Notes: a model not told the origin generated them from the sequence alone. A stretch of 43,594 nucleotides of DNA from Pectinatus cerevisiiphilus (GCF_004341685.1 NZ_SMAA01000018.1:1-43594); one strand, 5' to 3'; counted from the stretch's first letter, positions 25,616 to 35,121 are shown. A program made the numbers and translations.

Positions 25616-25701
25616 TCTTATAGTATATTAGGTGTATTGCGGCCTGTCGGAAGTGACATGGTAATGTAATGCATTATAATTTTAGGAGGTTATTTTACAC
25701 G

Positions 25702-26991
25702 ATGAAAGTCAGTACAGAAAAAGCAGACAGCCAGAAATTGGTTCTAACTATAGAAGCACCGGCAGATGAGCTTGCAAAGGCCGTAAAAGCTGCCTGCAAA
25801 AAGTTAGCCGACCGCGTTAATATCCCTGGTTTCCGAAAAGGCCATGCGCCAAAACAAATTTTGGTTCGCCATTTGGGCAAGCAGGCCATTTTGGATGAAG
25901 CTTTTGAACTTCTCGCCCCAAAGACTCTCAACGATGCATTCATTCAAGAAAAAGTTGAACCGGTAGATCGTCCGCAGATAGAAATCGTTACCTTAGAAGA
26001 AGGTAGTGACGTTGTATTCAAAGCTACTGTTACCCCTAAACCGGAAGTTACACTCGGTGACTATAAGGGACTTGCTGTGGAAATGCCTAAAGTAGAAGTA
26101 TCTGAAGATGAACTTGAAAAACAAATTAAAAATATGCGCAGCCATCATGCCAAAATGGTAGATGCTCCCGAAGGCGCTGCTGTAGAAAAAGATAATTTTA
26201 TTACCCTTGATTTTCTGGGAAAAGTAGACGGTACCGCTTTTAAAGGCGGCGAAGCAAAGGATTATCCTTTACAGGTTGGTTCTGGACAGTTTATCGCTGG
26301 TTTTGAAGATCAGCTGATTGGCGTTAAAGTCGGCGAAGAAAAAGACGTTAAAGTAAAATTCCCTGATGATTACCATGAAGCTTCCTTGGCAGGAAAAGAA
26401 GCCGTATTTTCTTGCAAGGTCAACAGCATTAAAATTCAGGAATTACCTGAGTTAAATGATGAATTTGTGAAAAAATCAACTTCATACGAAAGTGTTGAAG
26501 ATATGAAGGCAAAGCTGCATGAAAACCTTCTTAAAGCCGCAAAAACACGGGCTGAAAGTGAACTGAGAAGCAAAGCCCTGAAGACAGCAGCAGATAATGC
26601 CAAAGTTAGTATCCCGGATGTTATGGTTGATAATCGTGTGGATAGTATGCTTAATGAACTTTCGGTAAACCTTGAAAGCCATGGCATGAATATGGAACAA
26701 TATCTCAAATATAGTAATACTGATATGTCTAAGCTTCGTGAAACATATCGGCAGAGTGCCGCTGAAGCCGTCAAGACGGATCTGGTTTTGGAAAAGATCG
26801 CGCAAATAGAAGAATTGAAGGTTGCTCCTGAAGAAATTGATACCGAAATTTCTTTGATGGCTGCCCGCTATGGAACGACTCCTAAAGAAGTCAAGAAAAT
26901 AGTAGCTAAAAATGGTTATATTGCCAATCTTTACGAAACAATAAACCGTAAAAAGGCAGCTCAACTTATTATAGACAACTTGGCAAAATAG
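25702..26991 (+). CDS. tig: trigger factor
   Basis: A 429-residue ribosome-associated chaperone and peptidyl-prolyl isomerase. The N-terminal ribosome-binding domain has the signature GFRKGHAPKQI (about residues 43-53). The FKBP-type PPIase domain (about 150-240) includes ITLDFLGKVDG and PLQVGSGQFIAGFEDQLIG, and the C-terminal helical arms form the substrate cradle. ATG at 25702 lies 12 bases after AGGAGG, a long but workable spacing, and no other start lies between. It leads the tig-clpP-clpX block; 38 bases separate it from clpP, with a promoter-like sequence at its own 3' end. Confidence 0.96.
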   Translation: MKVSTEKADSQKLVLTIEAPADELAKAVKAACKKLADRVNIPGFRKGHAPKQILVRHLGKQAILDEAFELLAPKTLNDAFIQEKVEPVDRPQIEIVTLEEGSDVVFKATVTPKPEVTLGDYKGLAVEMPKVEVSEDELEKQIKNMRSHHAKMVDAPEGAAVEKDNFITLDFLGKVDGTAFKGGEAKDYPLQVGSGQFIAGFEDQLIGVKVGEEKDVKVKFPDDYHEASLAGKEAVFSCKVNSIKIQELPELNDEFVKKSTSYESVEDMKAKLHENLLKAAKTRAESELRSKALKTAADNAKVSIPDVMVDNRVDSMLNELSVNLESHGMNMEQYLKYSNTDMSKLRETYRQSAAEAVKTDLVLEKIAQIEELKVAPEEIDTEISLMAARYGTTPKEVKKIVAKNGYIANLYETINRKKAAQLIIDNLAK

Positions 26992-27000
26992 TTGTATAAT
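26972..27000 (+). promoter_or_regulatory. possible internal promoter for clpP
   Basis: TAGACA (26972-26977), 17-base spacer, TATAAT (26995-27000), overlapping the end of tig and 30 bases before clpP. No CtsR-type direct repeat was seen. Confidence 0.45.
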
Positions 27001-27029
27001 TCTCCGAAAAGGGAGGGGGATTTTAGCAT

Positions 27030-27644
27030 ATGAATTATGTACCAATGGTTGTCGAACAATCAAGCCGTGGTGAACGTGCTTATGATATTTACTCACGTTT
27101 GTTAAAAGATCGTATAATATTTTTAGGTGGACCTATCGATGACAATGTTGCTAATGTGATAATCGCTCAGTTGTTATTCTTAGAATCTGAAGACCCTGAT
27201 AAAGATATCCATTTGTATGTTAATAGCCCTGGTGGTGTAGTTACTGCCGGTTTGGCTATTTATGATACCATGCAATATATAAAACCTGATGTTTCTACTA
27301 TCTGCATGGGGCAGGCGGCTAGCATGGGTTCTTTGTTGCTTACAGCCGGTGCAAAGGGGAAAAGGTACGCACTTCCCTATTCGCGTATTATGATCCATCA
27401 ACCTCTTGGCGGGGCACAGGGACAATCAACAGATGTTCAAATTCAGGCAAGAGAACTGCTTCGCGCCAGAAAGATAGTCAATGAAATTTTGATGCGCCAT
27501 ACAGGACAAGGTGAAGATAAGATTGAACTTGACACTGAACGCGATAATTTTATGTCAGCTGTTGAAGCCAAAGAATATGGCTTAATTGATGATGTAATCG
27601 TTCGTCCTGAGGATCTGAAAAAAAATAATAAAGCGGACAAATAA
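27030..27644 (+). CDS. clpP: ATP-dependent Clp protease proteolytic subunit
   Basis: A 204-residue serine protease that forms the 14-mer barrel with ClpX. The catalytic triad is in canonical spacing: Ser98 (GQAASMGS), His123 (MIHQP), Asp172 (DTERDN). The N-terminal [20 protein letters not shown] also matches the family, including the residues processed or forming the axial loops. GGGAGGGGG lies 10 bases before ATG. It is followed by clpX 35 bases later, so protease and unfoldase are probably produced together. Confidence 0.97.
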   Translation: MNYVPMVVEQSSRGERAYDIYSRLLKDRIIFLGGPIDDNVANVIIAQLLFLESEDPDKDIHLYVNSPGGVVTAGLAIYDTMQYIKPDVSTICMGQAASMGSLLLTAGAKGKRYALPYSRIMIHQPLGGAQGQSTDVQIQARELLRARKIVNEILMRHTGQGEDKIELDTERDNFMSAVEAKEYGLIDDVIVRPEDLKKNNKADK

Positions 27645-27679
27645 ATACCCGTTTCATTTCCTATAGGAGAGGTGATAAA

Positions 27680-28960
27680 ATGCTGAAATTCGGTGACGAC
27701 AAAGGACAGTTAAAATGTTCGTTCTGCGGTAAACAGCAAAGCCAGGTGCGCAAATTAGTAGCAGGGCCTGGAGTGTATATATGCGATGAGTGCATTGAGC
27801 TGTGCAATGAGATAATAGAAGAAGAACTGACTGATGAAGTTGAAGTAGGTCTTAAGAATGTACCTAAGCCTAAGGAAATAAAAGCTATACTTGACCAGTA
27901 TATAATTGGGCAGGAAGAAACCAAAAAAACATTATCGGTAGCGGTCTATAATCATTATAAGCGCATAAATGTGGGCTTTAAGAATAACGATATTGATTTA
28001 CAGAAGTCAAATATTCTTATGCTTGGTCCGACAGGAAGCGGTAAAACACTGCTTGCTCAAACGATGGCACATGTGTTAAATGTGCCCTTTGCCATCGCGG
28101 ACGCCACCTCTCTTACCGAAGCAGGTTATGTAGGCGAAGATGTTGAAAATATTCTTCTCAAACTTATTCAGTCTGCTGATTATGATATTGAGAAGGCAGA
28201 AAAAGGTATTATCTATATTGATGAAATAGATAAGATCTCTCGAAAATCGGAAAACACTTCCATAACCAGAGATGTTTCAGGTGAAGGAGTCCAACAGGCA
28301 CTACTGAAGATCTTAGAAGGTACTGTTGCTAATGTTCCCCCGCAAGGAGGAAGGAAACATCCTCATCAGGAACTGATTCAAATAAATACTACAAATATAT
28401 TGTTTATTTGTGGTGGTGCTTTTGACGGTTTAGAAAAAATAATTGAAAATCGCCTGCGGCAGACAAGCGTCGGTTTTGGCGCTAAGATAGAAAGCCGTAA
28501 AGAACAAAATACAGGTGAATGGTTTAAGCATGTATTACCAGAAGACTTTTTAAAGAATGGATTGATTCCTGAATTTATTGGTCGTCTGCCAGTTGTAGTT
28601 ACACTTGATGCGCTTGATGAAAAGACATTGGTAGATATTCTCGTAAGACCTAAGAATGCTTTAGTCAAACAGTATCAAAAAATGCTTGAACTGGACGGAG
28701 TCACACTTGAATTTGATAAGGAAGCTCTGGCACTTATAGCGCAAAAAGCATTACAGCGAAAGACAGGGGCACGTGGCTTGCGCTCGATAATAGAAAAAAT
28801 AATGCGCAATGTCATGTATGAAGTTCCGTCTGTTAAAGGTGTCACCAGCTGCCGGGTAACTAAGGAAACTGTAGAAAAAAGTACGGATCCTTTGTTGACC
28901 TATGGCAACAAGAAAAAATCATCTACCAAAAAATCAATAACAAGTGAAGAATCAGCTTGA
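27680..28960 (+). CDS. clpX: ATP-dependent Clp protease ATP-binding subunit
   Basis: A 426-residue AAA+ unfoldase feeding substrates into ClpP. The N-terminal zinc-binding domain has Cys13, Cys16, Cys35 and Cys38. Walker A is GPTGSGKT (116-123), Walker [11 protein letters not shown], the pore loop lies in the [11 protein letters not shown] region, and sensor-2 is in [12 protein letters not shown]. The IGF-type loop that docks on ClpP is not the usual tripeptide by eye and should be aligned. ATG follows GGAGAGGTGA. A 250-base gap with inverted repeats separates it from lon. Confidence 0.96.
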   Translation: MLKFGDDKGQLKCSFCGKQQSQVRKLVAGPGVYICDECIELCNEIIEEELTDEVEVGLKNVPKPKEIKAILDQYIIGQEETKKTLSVAVYNHYKRINVGFKNNDIDLQKSNILMLGPTGSGKTLLAQTMAHVLNVPFAIADATSLTEAGYVGEDVENILLKLIQSADYDIEKAEKGIIYIDEIDKISRKSENTSITRDVSGEGVQQALLKILEGTVANVPPQGGRKHPHQELIQINTTNILFICGGAFDGLEKIIENRLRQTSVGFGAKIESRKEQNTGEWFKHVLPEDFLKNGLIPEFIGRLPVVVTLDALDEKTLVDILVRPKNALVKQYQKMLELDGVTLEFDKEALALIAQKALQRKTGARGLRSIIEKIMRNVMYEVPSVKGVTSCRVTKETVEKSTDPLLTYGNKKKSSTKKSITSEESA

Positions 28961-29073
28961 TTATGTTAACAAGGCGGTCCATACTTGTCATAAAATGAAA
29001 TAAGACATATTTCAGCTTTGTGCTTTTGCATAAATGGTGAATATGTCCCGAGAAGTTGTTGTGTCTATAATAT

Positions 29074-29153
29074 TTCAACAAAACTGTATATAATCAGGCT
29101 TTGTTGAAGTATTCGCAGGCAATGGAGCTCTTTTTGAAGAGATCTGTATTGCC
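29074..29153 (+). other. two inverted repeats in the clpX-lon gap (structured lon leader)
   Basis: A perfect 9-bp repeat (TTCAACAAA 29074-29082, TTTGTTGAA 29100-29108) is followed by a second hairpin (GGCAAT 29118-29123, ATTGCC 29148-29153) with an inner CTCTT/AAGAG helix. Neither ends in a T-run, so they are not simple terminators. They resemble neither CIRCE nor a T-box. They may fold the lon mRNA leader or mark a processing site. Confidence 0.45.
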
Positions 29154-29210
29154 GCGAAATGGATGCAGCAACTTTTTTATTGAAAGAACCAGAAAGGAAG
29201 TGTTCACCAT

Positions 29211-31534
29211 ATGGAAAAACAGGATGATTTGAAGGTGCTTCCACTGCTCCCTTTGCGAGGAATAGTAGTATTCCCATATGTAATAGTTAATTTAGATGTA
29301 GGTCGCGAGAAATCTGTTGTAGCACTTGAAGACGCAATGGTGCATGACCATAAAATAATGTTAAGTGCGCAAAAAGATCCTGCCGTAGACGACCCTACAG
29401 AAAAAGATATATATGAAATGGGCACAGTAGCTGAAGTAAGACAGTTTTTAAAACTCCCCGGCGGGTCAATGCGTGTATTGGTAGAAGGTTTGCACCGTGC
29501 CAAAATAAAGAAAGTCAATTGTCTCAAGAAATATTATACGGCTGAAATCGTAGAGTATAAGGATGACACCAAGGATAATTCTATAAATATGGAAGCCCTT
29601 ATCCGAGCGGTAGTTAACCAATTTGAAGAATGGGTAAAACTCAGCAAAAAGATTCCACCGGAAACATTGGTGTCAGTGGTTATGATTGAAAATGGCGGGC
29701 ATTTGTGCGATTTAATTGCAAGCCATATGAATATGAAATTGGAAGATAAGCAGGAACTGCTTTCCCTTGTAGACCCCGTAAAACGTTTGGAAAAGTTATA
29801 TACTGTCCTTTCAAAAGAAATGGAAATCCTCAATATAGAGAAAAAAATCAGTGACCGTGTTCGCAGCCAGATGGAAAAAATCCAAAAAGAATATTATTTA
29901 CGCGAACAACTGAAAGCTATTCATCAGGAATTAGGCGATAAGGATAGCATGACGACCGAAATTGATGAATATAAAGAAAAGATGTCTAAGGGGAAATACC
30001 CTGAGACAGTTCTTAATTGCCTTCAAAGGGAAATAAAACGTCTTGAAAGACTACCTGCTTCTTCTCCGGAAACAGGAGTAATAAGAACGTATATTGAATG
30101 GCTGTTGGCGTTGCCGTGGTCTATAACAAGCCATGATAAGCTGAATATAAAAGCGGCAGAAAGAGTATTAGAGAAAGACCATTACGGTTTAGAGAAAGTA
30201 AAGGAACGCATTCTCGAATATTTGGCAGTCCGCAAGCTTTCAAACAAAATAAAAGCACCGATAATTTGTTTAGTAGGGCCTCCCGGTGTAGGTAAAACCT
30301 CGCTTGCTTCTTCAATTGCCAAAGCTATGGGTCGTAAATTTATCAGAGCTTCCCTAGGTGGGATTCGTGATGAAGCAGAAATTCGTGGCCATCGTCGTAC
30401 CTATATTGGCGCTCTGCCTGGCAGAATCATAAACGGTATTAAAAATGCGGGAAGTAGAAATCCTGTATTTTTGCTGGATGAAATAGATAAGATTGCCTCT
30501 GATTTTAGGGGAGATCCGTCATCTGCCCTTTTAGAAGTTCTTGATCCTGAACAAAATAATTCTTTTTCTGACCATTATATTGAAATACCATTTGATTTGT
30601 CTCAGGTATTTTGGATAGTAACAGCTAATAATATTGCCAATATTCCACGTCCCCTGCGCGACAGAATGGAAATGATTTCGCTGCCAAGCTATACAGAAGA
30701 AGAAAAATACCAAATTGCCCATCGCTATCTCGTAGATAAACAATTGGCTGCTAACGGTTTAGAAAAGAAGCAGTTGCAATTTATGCCTGGTGCATTGCAA
30801 GAAATTATTGCAAATTACACACGTGAATCCGGGGTCAGGGAACTTGAAAGACAAATTGGCGCTGTTTGCCGTAAAGCCGCAAAAAAATACTTGAAGAAGA
30901 TAAGAAAAAAATTCGTGTTACTGTTAAAAATATCCCCGACTTTTTAGGCAGAGTAAAATATATGCACACCCGTGCGGAAAGTAAACCGCAGGTGGGCGTA
31001 TGCACTGGCTTGGCTTGGACAGAAGTAGGCGGTGATATATTGCCGACGGAAGTGAGTATACTCAAGGGAAAGGGTAACCTTATACTGACAGGTCAGCTGG
31101 GAGACGTTATGAAGGAATCGGCTAAAACGGGGCTCAGTTACATAAGAAGCCGCAGTGATAAACTAGGGTTAGATCCCCAATTTTATGAAAAGGACGATAT
31201 CCATATTCATTTACCAGAAGGAGCAATCCCTAAGGATGGCCCATCTGCCGGTATAACTATGGCTACTGCAATGGTATCTGCGCTGACCGAAACAAAAGTG
31301 AGAAATGATATAGCAATGACTGGTGAAATCACATTGCGCGGTCGGGTGCTGCCAATAGGTGGACTGAAGGAAAAAACTTTGGCTGCTTACCGCGAAAAGA
31401 TATATACGATCATTTTGCCTAAGGAAAATGAAAGAGATGTTGAGGACATTGAACAAGAAGTTCGGGATAAAATGCAGTTTATTCCTGTTGAAAATATGGA
31501 TGAAGTTTTAAAATATGCATTGGTGAAAGAATGA
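29211..31534 (+). pseudogene. lon: ATP-dependent protease Lon, reading frame broken by one base
   Basis: Lon AAA+ serine protease, read in two pieces: 29211-30947 (578 residues) holds the N-terminal substrate domain, Walker A GPPGVGKT (about 356-363) and Walker B FLLDEIDKI; 30887-31534 in the -1 frame holds the proteolytic domain with the Ser in [10 protein letters not shown] and the Lys in [10 protein letters not shown]. The junction falls in seven A (30881-30887). Adding one A, or slipping back one base, restores a perfect 774-residue Lon through [15 protein letters not shown]. In the frame as given, the first piece ends in TAG after about 20 wrong residues and lacks protease activity. It could be a sequencing error, a real mutation, or slippage on A AAA AAA. 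The stop overlaps engB (ATGA). Confidence 0.88.
30881..30887 (+). other. A7 slippery heptamer at the lon frame change
   Basis: In the frame of the upstream piece the bases read GCA AAA AAA TAC, so A AAA AAA is in the exact X XXY YYZ phase for -1 ribosomal frameshifting, and a one-base slip enters the protease frame. A second A7 run lies at 30905-30911. I see no clear stimulatory hairpin or close Shine-Dalgarno-like element. Confidence 0.7.
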
Positions 31535-32166
31535 CAGATACAAACAAAGCATCAATAAATATCACGAAGGCAGAGTATATTGCTTCTGCCGTGGAACCAA
31601 GACAATTTCCCGAAGAAAAACTCAGGCAGATAGCTTTTATCGGCAGATCAAATGTCGGTAAATCTTCGCTTATCAACTCGCTCACACGTTTTCATAATTT
31701 GGCACGTGTGAGCAGAGAACCTGGCAAGACACAAACCATAAATTTTTTTAAACTGACAGCTAAATATTATGAAGACGAGTCCATAAAAGATTTTTATCTC
31801 GTTGATCTGCCCGGTTACGGTTATGCTAAAACAGGCCAGGCTAACAGGAAAAAATGGGCTTCATTTATTGAAAAATATTTTTTATTTCCACAGGATCTTT
31901 ATTGTGTATGTCAGCTTATTGATATACGGCATGACCCTATGCCATCGGATATTAATATGTTTAATTGGTTATTGAAACATGAAATTCCTGTGTTTGTTAT
32001 TGCCACTAAAGCTGATAAATTAGGAAAAAATTCTATAAGTAAAAATATTTCGTGTATAAAAAAAGCCTTAAAGGTGCCGGAACTTACAATCTTACCATAC
32101 TCTTCCGTAAAAAATGAGGGGCGTTCATATTTACTTGACTTTATAGGACATGCTTTGGTAGAATAG
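31531..32166 (+). CDS. engB: ribosome biogenesis GTP-binding protein EngB (YsxC/YihA)
   Basis: A 211-residue GTPase needed for late assembly of the large ribosomal subunit in relatives. G-motifs: GRSNVGKSS (G1, about residues 37-45), a threonine in [10 protein letters not shown] (G2), DLPGYG (G3), TKADK (G4) and SSVK (G5). The start ATG overlaps the lon stop in ATGA, the usual lon-engB coupling. If lon translation really terminates early at 30947, coupling to engB would weaken, a possible polar effect (inference). No strong independent ribosome site is seen. Confidence 0.95.
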   Translation: MTDTNKASINITKAEYIASAVEPRQFPEEKLRQIAFIGRSNVGKSSLINSLTRFHNLARVSREPGKTQTINFFKLTAKYYEDESIKDFYLVDLPGYGYAKTGQANRKKWASFIEKYFLFPQDLYCVCQLIDIRHDPMPSDINMFNWLLKHEIPVFVIATKADKLGKNSISKNISCIKKALKVPELTILPYSSVKNEGRSYLLDFIGHALVE

Positions 32167-32329
32167 AGTAAGTAAATGTGAATATGATTCAGGTATGTTA
32201 GCTGTAGGCATATTATTATGCATTGGCAATACCTAGTTAAAGAGAAAATTTTATCCTAAGCCGCCTATATTGTTCGATTTATATATGGTGGCCGTTCTGT
32301 GGCTGGATAAGAATCCTTGGAGAGTGTAT

Positions 32330-32782
32330 ATGCTGTCATTATCAGATAAAAAGATATTAAACGCCATACAAACAAATCTTCCGTTGACGCCGCATCCCTT
32401 TGCGGAGCTTGGTAAGCTGGCAGGATTATCTGAACAGGAAGTAATAAAACGCTTGAACGAGTTAAGGGATGAAGGTTACATCAGGCGTATAGGTCCCTTT
32501 TTTGATTCAGATAAGCTGGGATATGTAGGTACGCTGGTTGCGCTAAAAGTTAAGGAAGGTTACATGGAGAAAGTAGCTGCTGTTATAAACACTTATGAAG
32601 GTGCTACGCATAATTATGAACGTAAAGGAAAATATAATCTCTGGTTTACTTTGCTGACACAAAATGTAGCGCAACGTGCTAAAATTCTTGATGATGTTCG
32701 CGCTTTACCGGGAGTGGAGGCAGTGATGAGTCTTGTTTCCCGTAAAAAGTATAAAGTCAATGTAAAATTTAATTTAAAGTAG
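32330..32782 (+). CDS. ahbA: siroheme decarboxylase subunit AhbA-like (Lrp/AsnC fold)
   Basis: A 150-residue Lrp/AsnC-like protein with an N-terminal HTH-like segment (LSDKKILNAIQTNLPLTPHP; LAGLSEQEVIKRLNELRDEG) and the family signature YIRRIGPFFDSDKLGY. With its neighbour it resembles AhbA/AhbB (NirD/NirL-like), which decarboxylate siroheme to 12,18-didecarboxysiroheme in the alternative heme pathway of anaerobes. THNYERK is the expected active-site-type histidine region. ATG at 32330 follows GGAGAG at 5 bases; the longer reading from 32270 is rejected. The next gene starts 8 bases later. A plain transcription factor is the less likely alternative. Confidence 0.85.
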   Translation: MLSLSDKKILNAIQTNLPLTPHPFAELGKLAGLSEQEVIKRLNELRDEGYIRRIGPFFDSDKLGYVGTLVALKVKEGYMEKVAAVINTYEGATHNYERKGKYNLWFTLLTQNVAQRAKILDDVRALPGVEAVMSLVSRKKYKVNVKFNLK

Positions 32783-32790
32783 GTAATGAA

Positions 32791-33273
32791 ATGGACGCAT
32801 TAGACAAGAAAATTATCAGAACAGTGCAAAACGATTTTCCCCTTGTTGCTAAACCTTACGAAATATTAGCCGAACGTGTCGGCATCAGTGAAAATGAATT
32901 GATTTGCCGGCTTAAGCGTTATAAGGATGAAGGACAAATACGTAAAATGGGAGCTGTGTTGGGGCATTATACAGCAGGTTTTGCTGCCAATGTACTTTGT
33001 GCGTGGGTTGTTCCTCCTGACCATATGGATACAATAGCAAAAGCTATGGCGGCTCATTCAGCAGTATCCCATTGTTATGACCGGACGACAACAGAGGACT
33101 GGCCTTATAATGTTTATACGATGATCCATGCGCGGACACGTTCAGAATGTGATGCTGTCGTTGAAGAGCTGGCACAGGAAAATCGGTTAACGGATAAGGT
33201 TCTTTTATATAGCGTAAAAGAATGGAAAAAAACCAGTATGCGGTATTTTGAAGAAGAGGCAGCGGTTAGATAA
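32791..33273 (+). CDS. ahbB: siroheme decarboxylase subunit AhbB-like (Lrp/AsnC fold)
   Basis: A 160-residue partner of the preceding gene with the same fold. Markers are GQIRKMGAVLGHYTAGF, the WVVPP turn, SHCYDR with the conserved histidine and WPYNVYTMIHAR, closely matching AhbB/NirD-type proteins. The 8-base intergenic distance implies coordinated production as a heterodimer. Later Ahb genes (ahbC, ahbD radical SAM enzymes) are not in the window, so the pathway cannot be confirmed here; the pair could instead serve only siroheme-to-heme steps encoded elsewhere. A terminator follows at 33330. Confidence 0.87.
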   Translation: MDALDKKIIRTVQNDFPLVAKPYEILAERVGISENELICRLKRYKDEGQIRKMGAVLGHYTAGFAANVLCAWVVPPDHMDTIAKAMAAHSAVSHCYDRTTTEDWPYNVYTMIHARTRSECDAVVEELAQENRLTDKVLLYSVKEWKKTSMRYFEEEAAVR

Positions 33274-33329
33274 TAGAATAATTATGGAAAAGGAGATCGT
33301 TGCTTTCCATATTCTGTATTAGACAAGTA

Positions 33330-33370
33330 AAGGCTTCAGGATTGTTTCTATCCTTAGGCCTTTTATTTTT
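33330..33370 (+). terminator. terminator of the ahbAB operon
   Basis: A 13-base stem (33330-33342 with 33350-33362; AAGGC/GCCTT outer and AGGAT/ATCCT inner) with one mismatch and one G-T pair, followed by TTTTATTTTT. Confidence 0.78.
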
Positions 33371-33377
33371 CTGCTTA

Positions 33378-33406
33378 TTGAAGACAATATTTAAAAATGC
33401 TACAAT
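33378..33406 (+). promoter_or_regulatory. promoter of the aminotransferase gene
   Basis: TTGAAG (33378-33383), 17-base spacer, TACAAT (33401-33406). The leader is about 78 bases. Confidence 0.65.
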
Positions 33407-33490
33407 AAGAAAAGTTATCGCTTAAATACTGGACATAATTGTAACTGTACTTAGAAAAGATTGAAATTTATTTAATAAGGATTTGATGAA

Positions 33491-34690
33491 ATGTTTTCAC
33501 AGGCTATGTATGAATTAGGAACGAAGAAATCTACTATAAGGACAATTTTTGAATATGGCCGCAAACGCGCTGCTGTCGTTGGAGAAGACAATATATATGA
33601 TTATAGTCTTGGCAATCCTAACGTTCCCGCACCGACTTATATCAAACAGGCTATTTTTGATATCCTTAACGAGGAAGATCCTTGCGCTGTACATGGTTAT
33701 ACCATTGCACCGGGATTGACCGTCGTCAGAGAAAAATTAGCCAAAAGCGTCAATCGTCGTTTTGCAACAAAATTTTCGGCAAAAAACTTTTTTATTACGG
33801 GCGGGGCAGCCGGTGCCATAACGATCACTTTTAAGGCTTTAAGTGAACCAGGTGATGAATTTGTGACCTTTGCTCCATTTTTCCCTGAATATAAATGTTT
33901 TGTTGAATCTACAGGTGCAAAGCTGGTAGTCGTTCCTGCGCAACCATCTGATTTTCAAATAAATTTTGCGGAATTTGAAAAAAGAATTTCGAAGAAAACG
34001 AAGGCAATAATAGTAAATTCTCCTAATAATCCAAGTGGTGTTATTTATTCGGAAGATACTATAAAAACACTTGCAAAAATATTGGAAAAGAAAGAAAAAG
34101 AATACGGGCATCCTATCTTTCTTATCTCTGACGAACCTTATAGAGAAATTGCCTATGATGGCATTGAAGTTCCTTATTTGACACATTATTATGCGGACAC
34201 AATTATTTGCTATTCTTATAGCAAATCATTTTCTTTGCCAGGAGAACGCATTGGTTATATCCTCATACCTGATGAAACGGCTTCTTCAGAACAGATATAC
34301 GGTGCTGTTGCTGGAGCTGCGAGGGTTTTGACACATGTAAATGCGCCTTCCCTTTTCCAGCGCGTTATAGCCCGCTGCTGTGATATGCCTTCTGATATAA
34401 GCACCTACCAAAAGAATGGAACACTTCTTTACAATGGCCTGGTTGAAGCCGGTTTTAAATGCATAAAACCACAAGGAGCTTTTTACTTATTTCCAGAAAG
34501 CCTTGAACCAGATGATTATGCTTTTTGTAAAAAAGCACAGGAATTTGATTTGCTTTTGGTACCGGGAACTGACTTTGGCTGCCCCGGCCACTTTAGAGCT
34601 TCTTATTGCATAAAAACCTCCATTATAGAAAAATCCCTGCCTGTTTTCAAAAAACTTGCTGAAAGCTACGGTATAAAAAAAGGGAGTTGA
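33491..34690 (+). CDS. class I/II pyridoxal-phosphate aminotransferase
   Basis: A 399-residue fold-type I aminotransferase. Recognisable blocks: YSLGNPNVPAP, GGAAGAITITF (cofactor phosphate), VNSPNNPSGV, the aspartate in LISDEPYREI, the PLP lysine in SYSKSFSLPGERIGY, and the arginine in GHFRASYC that binds the substrate carboxylate. The amino acid substrate cannot be set from sequence; an aspartate-aminotransferase-like role is the default. The start follows AAGGA at about 8-9 bases. It is followed 4 bases later by a small gene with a TTG start, so the two form one transcript. Confidence 0.9.
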   Translation: MFSQAMYELGTKKSTIRTIFEYGRKRAAVVGEDNIYDYSLGNPNVPAPTYIKQAIFDILNEEDPCAVHGYTIAPGLTVVREKLAKSVNRRFATKFSAKNFFITGGAAGAITITFKALSEPGDEFVTFAPFFPEYKCFVESTGAKLVVVPAQPSDFQINFAEFEKRISKKTKAIIVNSPNNPSGVIYSEDTIKTLAKILEKKEKEYGHPIFLISDEPYREIAYDGIEVPYLTHYYADTIICYSYSKSFSLPGERIGYILIPDETASSEQIYGAVAGAARVLTHVNAPSLFQRVIARCCDMPSDISTYQKNGTLLYNGLVEAGFKCIKPQGAFYLFPESLEPDDYAFCKKAQEFDLLLVPGTDFGCPGHFRASYCIKTSIIEKSLPVFKKLAESYGIKKGS

Positions 34691-34694
34691 TATT

Positions 34695-35006
34695 TTGTCG
34701 CAGCTTCATAAACAACCAGCAGCAAATAATCCGCATTTAGACACTGTGCAGCTTACGCCTATAAATGTCAGAAAACCTGAATTTGAAAGTGAGTTTTCCA
34801 ATTTAAAACAATTATTTGGTGCAGATTTTTTTACGATGTATATTGCCTCCATACATAATTTGGCCAAAAATAAAAATACGCTGCTTATAACAACAGGAAA
34901 TGAATTGCAAAAAATGCATATTGAAGATATTATTCCGGCTCTAAAAGAAATATTCATGGTTAAAAAGGTGAAAGTTATCGGCCTTATGAAACCTTTTTAT
35001 AATTGA
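34695..35006 (+). CDS. 103-residue protein resembling DnaA domain I
   Basis: No annotation family is certain. Residues about 30-98 (FESEFSNLKQLFGADFFTMY; ASIHNLAKNKNTLLITTGNE; KMHIEDIIPALKEIF; VKKVKVIG) follow the layout of DnaA domain I: helix with LxxxFGxxFFxxYIxxI, a hydrophobic strand, the N-E-L helix, then helix and final strand. The AAA+ and DNA-binding domains of DnaA are absent. If right, it could compete for partners of DnaA domain I (DnaB, HolA-like or DiaA-like proteins) or be an orphan adaptor; this is inference. TTG at 34695 follows GGGAG at 8 bases. It is only 4 bases after the aminotransferase stop. Confidence 0.68.
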   Translation: MSQLHKQPAANNPHLDTVQLTPINVRKPEFESEFSNLKQLFGADFFTMYIASIHNLAKNKNTLLITTGNELQKMHIEDIIPALKEIFMVKKVKVIGLMKPFYN

Positions 35007-35049
35007 CGTGAATAAGCTTTGGCTTTAAGTAGTGGGGGAGTTGGTTCCT

Positions 35050-35121
35050 ATGCTTAGGTTTACAAAATTATTATTTTCGATAAGAAAGATCAGCAGAACA
35101 AAAGCTGCTGACTTTTTTTAA
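35050..35121 (+). CDS. possible 23-residue peptide ORF upstream of secA
   Basis: ATG at 35050 preceded by GGGGGAG (35034-35040) opens a 23-codon frame (MLRFTKLLFSIRKISRTKAA then DFF) that ends in TAA inside the T-run of the terminator hairpin at 35090. The position recalls leader peptides whose translation alters a terminator, but the secA promoters lie downstream of it, so it cannot attenuate secA directly unless by read-through. It may be chance. Confidence 0.25.
   Translation: MLRFTKLLFSIRKISRTKAADFF
35090..35119 (+). terminator. terminator after the aminotransferase transcript
   Basis: TCAGCAG (35090-35096), 8-base loop, CTGCTGA (35105-35111), then C and seven T. Confidence 0.82.

Noticed and set aside
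28961-29210. CIRCE (HrcA) or CtsR operator ahead of lon or clpP
   Set aside because: I found neither the TTAGCACTC-N9-GAGTGCTAA repeat nor GGTCAAA direct repeats in the gaps at 26992-27029 and 28961-29210.
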